A stretch of DNA of 9,388 bases. It comes from an uncultured Collinsella sp. GTDB lineage: Bacteria > Actinomycetota > Coriobacteriia > Coriobacteriales > Coriobacteriaceae. The notes below the pieces were generated by a model. That model did no database searches. It was not told the DNA's origin and saw nothing but the letters and a program-made list of their open reading frames with translations. Shown here one piece after another: positions 5,457 through 9,388 of the stretch (positions are counted from its first letter, which is position 1; every line of letters begins with the position of its first letter). Location of the stretch: contig CABRIB010000076.1 in assembly GCA_902470915.1 (NCBI GenBank), forward strand, positions 1 through 9,388, given 5' to 3'. The translations under genes were made by a program, and so were the position numbers.

Positions 5457-8327
5457 TCACGCTCCCTGTGCGGCAAGCGCCGCGGTCAGGACGATACCGG
5501 CGATCTTGGCGGCCTCGACGTCATGCTTGTCGAAATCCTCCAAGGCCACCGAGATGGCGACCGTGGGTGAATCGTAAGGTGCAAAGCCAACGAACATAGA
5601 GTTGACGTTGGTGCCGCCGGTCTCGGCCGAGCCGGTCTTGCCGGCGACCTTGACGCCGGGGATCTGGGCATCGGTGCCGGTGCCGGACTGGACGACGGCA
5701 AGCATGGCCTGCTTGACCTGGTCGGCCGTGGCGGAGCTGACGGCCTGCCCCAGCGAGCGGGACTGCGTGGTCTTGACCACGGTTCCGTCCGGGGCAAGTA
5801 CCTGGGCTACAAAGTACGGGTCCATGACCACGCCACTGTTGGCGATGGCGGCGGCAATCACGGCGTTTTGCATGACGGTGGTCTGCGGGCCGGGCGTGTG
5901 GTCCATGCCGACAGGCTGGCCGGCGCCGGCCCAGGCGGTCTCCCACTCGGTCATGAGCGACGGGTCGGCCATGATGGAGGCCGCGGAGGTCAGGTCCTGG
6001 CCGAGCTTTTGGCCGTAGCCAAAGGCGTTGGCAAACTGTACGAGCGTGTTTGCGCCAACTTCGTTTGCCACCTGGCCAAAGACGACGTTGGAGGACACGG
6101 CAAAGGCCTGCTGCAGGCTGATGGTGCCGTAGCTCTCGTTGGCATAGTTGGTGACCTGTGCGTTGCCGATGTCCATGGAGCCGGGCGCCTGGTAGGTGCT
6201 GGTCAGGCTGGCGGTACCGGTCTCGAGTGCCGCGGAAAGCGTAACGACCTTAAACGTGGAGCCCGGCGTGTACAGCGCGTCCATGGCGCGATTGTACATG
6301 GAGCCGTCCTCGCCGCCGCCCGTCTGCAGCAGGGCATCGATGTTGGTGTTGTCGTAGGTGGGCGAGCTGGCACATGCGAGCACCGCGCCGGTACGCGGGT
6401 CGATGACCACTACAGCGCCCTTAAAGCCCTTGAGTGCCTGCTCGGCCGCCGTCTGGATACGCGAGTCGATGGTGAGCTTGGCGGTGTTGCCCGGCTGGGT
6501 CTGGCCCGCGAGCGACGCGATGGCATTGTTCCAGCTGGAGTAGTCCTTAGAACCGGTGAGCGTATCGTTCATGACGCTCTCGATGGCGGTGGTGCCATAC
6601 TGCTGGCTCACGTAGCCAACCACGTGCGCTGCCAGGTTACCGTTGGGGTAGGAGCGTACGTAGGTGCCGTCCTCCTGCTGCAGCGACTCGGCCAGCGTCA
6701 CGCCGTCGGACGTGATGATGGAGCCGCGCTGGATGTACTTGGAGCGGGCGATGGTGTGGTTGTTGGTCGGCATGTCCTGATAGTCCTTGGCCTTAATGAC
6801 CTGGACATAGGTGAGGTTGCCGATAAGGATGGCGAACAGCGCCGTAAAGGCGAGCACCGCACGGGTTAGACGGTTGGCGAGCGCAACGCGGCCGAGCACA
6901 CCGGATTCAGGCGTGTCGAGCAGGCGACGGCGCATGCGCGAGCCGACGGAATGGCTGCCGCTGCCGTAGGAAGACGAGGTGGCAAAGCGCGTGCCCGTCG
7001 GGGCGGCGGAAGATGCGACCTGATCATCGGTGATGGCGGCCATGGTGCCGGTGCCGGTAAGCTCGGCCTCGCGTCCGGTCGCCTCGTCACCGGCGCGCAG
7101 CAGGAGCGCGACGATGATGAAGCTCGCCAGCAGCGAGGAGCCGCCCTGGCTCATAAAGGGCAGGGTGACGCCGGTCAGCGGGATCAGGCGGGTTACGCCG
7201 CCAACGATCAAAAAGGCCTGGAAGCTGATGGCTGCCGTAAGACCGGTGGCGCTAAAGGCGGCAAGGTCGGACTTTGCGCGGGCAGCTGTGGTGAGGCCAC
7301 GCACGGCAAAGAGCATAAACAGGATGAGCACGGCGCCGCCGCCCAAAAGGCCCATCTCCTCGCCGATAGCCGAGAAGATAAAGTCGGACTCGACGACAGG
7401 GATGTTGTTGGCCATGCCGTTGCCGATGCCAACACCGACCAGACCGCCATCGGCAAGCGAGAAGAGCGACTGGACGATCTGGTAGCCCTGGCCCTGGGCG
7501 TCCTTAAACGGATCGAGCCAAACCTGGAAACGCACCTGAACGTGAGACAGGAACTTGTAGGCGCCCACGGCCCCAACAGCTAAGAGCGCAAGGCCGATAA
7601 CGACATACGAAAAGCGCCCCGTGGCAACGTAGAGCATCAGCAAGAAGATGGTGTAGAACAGCACGGCCGAACCCAGGTCGCGTTCGAAGACGACGACGAG
7701 CAGGCACACACCCCACACGGCAAACAGCGGCAGCAGCAGTCGCAGGCGAGGGATCTTAAAGCCCAGAATCTTGCGGTTGGAGATAGAGAGCAGCTCGCGG
7801 TTCTCGGCCAGGTACCCGGCTAGGAACAGCACGATAAAGACCTTGGCGAACTCGCCGGGCTGGATGGTAAAGCCCGCGATGCGAATCCACAGCTTGGAGC
7901 CCGAGATCGTGGTGCCGATAAAGATAGGCAGCATCAGCAGAATGATGCCGATGATGCCAAAGGTGTACTTGTAGCGCATGACCACGTCGAGGTTTTTGAC
8001 TAGTGCAAGCGTTCCCACCATGAGCGCCACCGAGACAAACAGGATGATGAGCTGTGAGATGGCGAGAGCGGGGGCGAGACGCGTCACGAACGTGATGCCG
8101 ATGCCCGAAAGTATAAATACGATGGGTAGGATGGCGGGGTCGGCACCGGGCGCCAAGATGCGCACGGCAATGTGGGCCGCGGCAAAGGCGGCAAAGAGGC
8201 CGATCGGTACGGCGAGCGTCTCAAAGGAGATGGCAGCGCCCGCGGTGAGCACGTACATCGCATACAGCAGGATGACGGGGAACGCCGAGGCGATGAGCAA
8301 GAGCAGCTCGGTGTTGCGGCGACTCAT
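5457..8327 (-). CDS. RodA/FtsW (SEDS) glycosyltransferase fused to class B penicillin-binding protein
   Basis: A 956-aa protein that should both polymerise lipid II into glycan strands and crosslink them at the membrane. Residues 1-412 are a polytopic SEDS protein of about ten membrane segments with the FtsW/RodA signature around FERDLGSAVLFY (catalytic Asp217) and GMANNIPVVESDFIFSAIGE. A Ser/Gly/Thr-rich cytoplasmic linker of about 75 aa follows, then another membrane helix (about 490-510). The rest is a class B PBP: RGSI (534-537), nucleophile Ser690 in STFK, SSN (745-747) and KTG (897-899). Separate actinobacterial rodA and pbpA genes are normally adjacent; here the frame is continuous. 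Neither Met in the linker has a ribosome binding site. The ATG at 8325-8327 is chosen because GGGAG lies 8 nt upstream; the in-frame GTG at 8336 directly abuts that sequence and cannot use it. It follows the phosphatase gene by 16 nt. All catalytic residues are present. Confidence 0.95.
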   Translation of the reverse strand: MSRRNTELLLLIASAFPVILLYAMYVLTAGAAISFETLAVPIGLFAAFAAAHIAVRILAPGADPAILPIVFILSGIGITFVTRLAPALAISQLIILFVSVALMVGTLALVKNLDVVMRYKYTFGIIGIILLMLPIFIGTTISGSKLWIRIAGFTIQPGEFAKVFIVLFLAGYLAENRELLSISNRKILGFKIPRLRLLLPLFAVWGVCLLVVVFERDLGSAVLFYTIFLLMLYVATGRFSYVVIGLALLAVGAVGAYKFLSHVQVRFQVWLDPFKDAQGQGYQIVQSLFSLADGGLVGVGIGNGMANNIPVVESDFIFSAIGEEMGLLGGGAVLILFMLFAVRGLTTAARAKSDLAAFSATGLTAAISFQAFLIVGGVTRLIPLTGVTLPFMSQGGSSLLASFIIVALLLRAGDEATGREAELTGTGTMAAITDDQVASSAAPTGTRFATSSSYGSGSHSVGSRMRRRLLDTPESGVLGRVALANRLTRAVLAFTALFAILIGNLTYVQVIKAKDYQDMPTNNHTIARSKYIQRGSIITSDGVTLAESLQQEDGTYVRSYPNGNLAAHVVGYVSQQYGTTAIESVMNDTLTGSKDYSSWNNAIASLAGQTQPGNTAKLTIDSRIQTAAEQALKGFKGAVVVIDPRTGAVLACASSPTYDNTNIDALLQTGGGEDGSMYNRAMDALYTPGSTFKVVTLSAALETGTASLTSTYQAPGSMDIGNAQVTNYANESYGTISLQQAFAVSSNVVFGQVANEVGANTLVQFANAFGYGQKLGQDLTSAASIMADPSLMTEWETAWAGAGQPVGMDHTPGPQTTVMQNAVIAAAIANSGVVMDPYFVAQVLAPDGTVVKTTQSRSLGQAVSSATADQVKQAMLAVVQSGTGTDAQIPGVKVAGKTGSAETGGTNVNSMFVGFAPYDSPTVAISVALEDFDKHDVEAAKIAGIVLTAALAAQGA

Positions 8328-8343
8328 AAGCGGCACTCCCTTT

Positions 8344-9342
8344 CTAATTCTTATCGGAGGCTTCGGCCTCGGCGGACTGTTCGGCGGTTTTCTCGGAATC
8401 TGATTCGGAGGTCGATCCCTGATTGGTGTTGTCGCGAATCGTTTGCGCGTCGATCACCTGGCGGGTCTGCTCCTCGTCGATCTGGTGGCGGTACTTGGAT
8501 ATCGTGTCCTGCGCATCGTCGACACTTGTTTGCGGAATACCCGCCTTGAGGCGGTTTTGCGTGTCTTCGGGCAGGTCGGATAGCTTGATGCTGGTTTCGC
8601 TTTCGAGCCAGTGGAGCTTGAGTCCGAGCGGCTTGCCGGGCAGGCCGCGCCAGACGGCGACATTGCCCTGGTAGGTACCCAGGTAGTACGAGCCGGTGAC
8701 ACCCGTGTAGGCCCAGATGCCAGCTGCCAGCACAAAGACGAGGGCCAGGATGGCGGCGATAGTAATGTTGCGGCGACGCACGCGCTGCGCCTCGCGCATA
8801 ACGCCATCGTCAACCAAGTCAACGACTACTACGGTCACGTTGTCGTGGCCGCCGGCGGCAAGCGCCGCGTCCACTAGGTTGTCGACGCAGATTTGCGCGG
8901 TTGAGGACTGCGTGGCGATGTTCTCGATATCGCTATCGGGAATCATGCTCGAAAGGCCGTCGGAGCACAGGATCAGACGGTCGCCTTCCTCGATATGCAG
9001 AGTGAAGTGGTCGGCATACATAGCGGGGTCCGAGCCCAGCGCGCGGGTGATGACCGAACGGTTGGGGTGGACGCGAGCCTCATCTGCCGTGATCTCGCCG
9101 GCGTCCACGAGCTCCTCCACGTAGGAGTGGTCGCGGGTCACGCGGATGAGCGTGCCCTCGTGGAGCAGGTAGGCGCGAGAGTCACCCACGTGGGCGATGG
9201 CGAGCGTGTCGTTTTCGATATAGGCGCAAGTGGCTGTGCAGCCCATGCCGGGCTTGCCCAGGCCATTCAAGGCAGCCTCGATTACGGCGGCGTTGGCGGC
9301 CTCGACGGCTGCCGCCAGGCGTGCGGCGTCGGCAGACTGAGG
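8344..9342 (-). CDS. pstP: PP2C-type Ser/Thr phosphatase with membrane anchor (PstP-like), 5' truncated
   Basis: Metal-dependent (PPM/PP2C) phosphatase, expected to dephosphorylate PknB and its substrates. The visible 332 residues lack the N-terminal part with the first metal motif, lost at the contig edge. Present are GMGCTAT (32-38), HVGDSR (51-56), LCSDGL (125-130) and GGHDNVTVV (164-172), the later metal-binding and structural motifs. One membrane helix follows at about 192-212, then an extracellular region (YYLGTYQGNVAVWRGLPG and following) of the kind found in mycobacterial PstP, and an acidic Ser/Glu-rich tail. The stop lies 16 nt before the RodA-PbpA start, so it is the upstream member of the same operon. 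A reading frame beginning MYKRQ at 9357 is an artefact: its first five codons are adapter. FHA-domain genes are commonly upstream in related clusters but lie outside the window. Confidence 0.92.
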   Translation of the reverse strand, partial: PQSADAARLAAAVEAANAAVIEAALNGLGKPGMGCTATCAYIENDTLAIAHVGDSRAYLLHEGTLIRVTRDHSYVEELVDAGEITADEARVHPNRSVITRALGSDPAMYADHFTLHIEEGDRLILCSDGLSSMIPDSDIENIATQSSTAQICVDNLVDAALAAGGHDNVTVVVVDLVDDGVMREAQRVRRRNITIAAILALVFVLAAGIWAYTGVTGSYYLGTYQGNVAVWRGLPGKPLGLKLHWLESETSIKLSDLPEDTQNRLKAGIPQTSVDDAQDTISKYRHQIDEEQTRQVIDAQTIRDNTNQGSTSESDSEKTAEQSAEAEASDKN

Positions 9343-9388
9343 CTGTCTCTTATACACATCTCCGAGCCCACGAGACGGACTCCTATCT
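9343..9388. other. Nextera read-through adapter with index (not genomic)
   Basis: Bases 9343-9361 are the Nextera mosaic end (CTGTCTCTTATACACATCT). They are followed by CCGAGCCCACGAGAC, an 8-base index GGACTCCT (9377-9384) and ATCT from the flow-cell primer. The assembly therefore ran into library adapter. Confidence 0.98.

Noticed and set aside
5868..6869. Plus-strand 333-codon frame antisense to the PBP domain
   Set aside because: Shadow of the transpeptidase domain; Gly/Val/Arg-rich composition and no recognisable domain.
9343..9357. MYKRQ start of the phosphatase
   Set aside because: These five codons are Nextera adapter sequence; the true start lies outside the contig.

Overview
The window is a sequencing contig of an actinobacterial chromosome with an integrated mobile element at its left end. 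Both ends carry Nextera transposase adapter (bases 1-15 and 9343-9388), so genomic DNA runs from about 16 to 9342. The gene order PP2C phosphatase, RodA/FtsW, penicillin-binding protein, PASTA kinase is the actinobacterial pstP-rodA-pbpA-pknB cluster. High GC in the core genes and the fused RodA-PbpA suggest a class Coriobacteriia gut bacterium such as Collinsella; that assignment is inference from memory, not from a search.

Left region (16 to about 3065): the right end of an integrated element, AT-richer than the core genes. All its recognisable genes lie on the minus strand: a tyrosine integrase (1581-2828), an excisionase-like HTH protein (1117-1362), a winged-HTH protein 9 nt behind it (721-1107), a 470-nt gene-free stretch with a long hairpin and an 11-bp tandem repeat, and the start of a coiled-coil protein cut off by the contig end (16-250). 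The right boundary is a displaced 3' half of a tRNA-Arg(CCT) gene (3021-3065) beginning at the anticodon loop, the expected attachment scar of a tRNA-targeting integrase. The int-xis gap holds a promoter candidate, a repeated TAGCAT motif and a leader hairpin; the integrase ribosome binding site lies in one arm of an inverted repeat.

Boundary region (3066-3362): no genes. It holds terminator-like hairpins and two further degenerate copies of the tRNA T-arm, one inverted and one direct, suggesting more than one recombination event at this tRNA.

Right region (3272 to 9342, minus strand): a cell-wall growth and signalling operon. It reads from a 5'-truncated membrane PP2C phosphatase (8344-9342), across 16 nt, to a 956-aa fusion of a SEDS glycosyltransferase and a class B PBP (5457-8327), then across about 130 nt to a PASTA-domain Ser/Thr kinase (3363-5324), and ends at a strong terminator (3272-3310). 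The kinase senses wall-related ligands outside the cell, the phosphatase is expected to reverse its phosphorylation, and the fusion carries both polymerase and crosslinking activities in one chain. I see no clearly undescribed system. The points most worth a second look are the RodA-PbpA fusion, the repeated tRNA scars and the possible regulatory structures of the integrase region.
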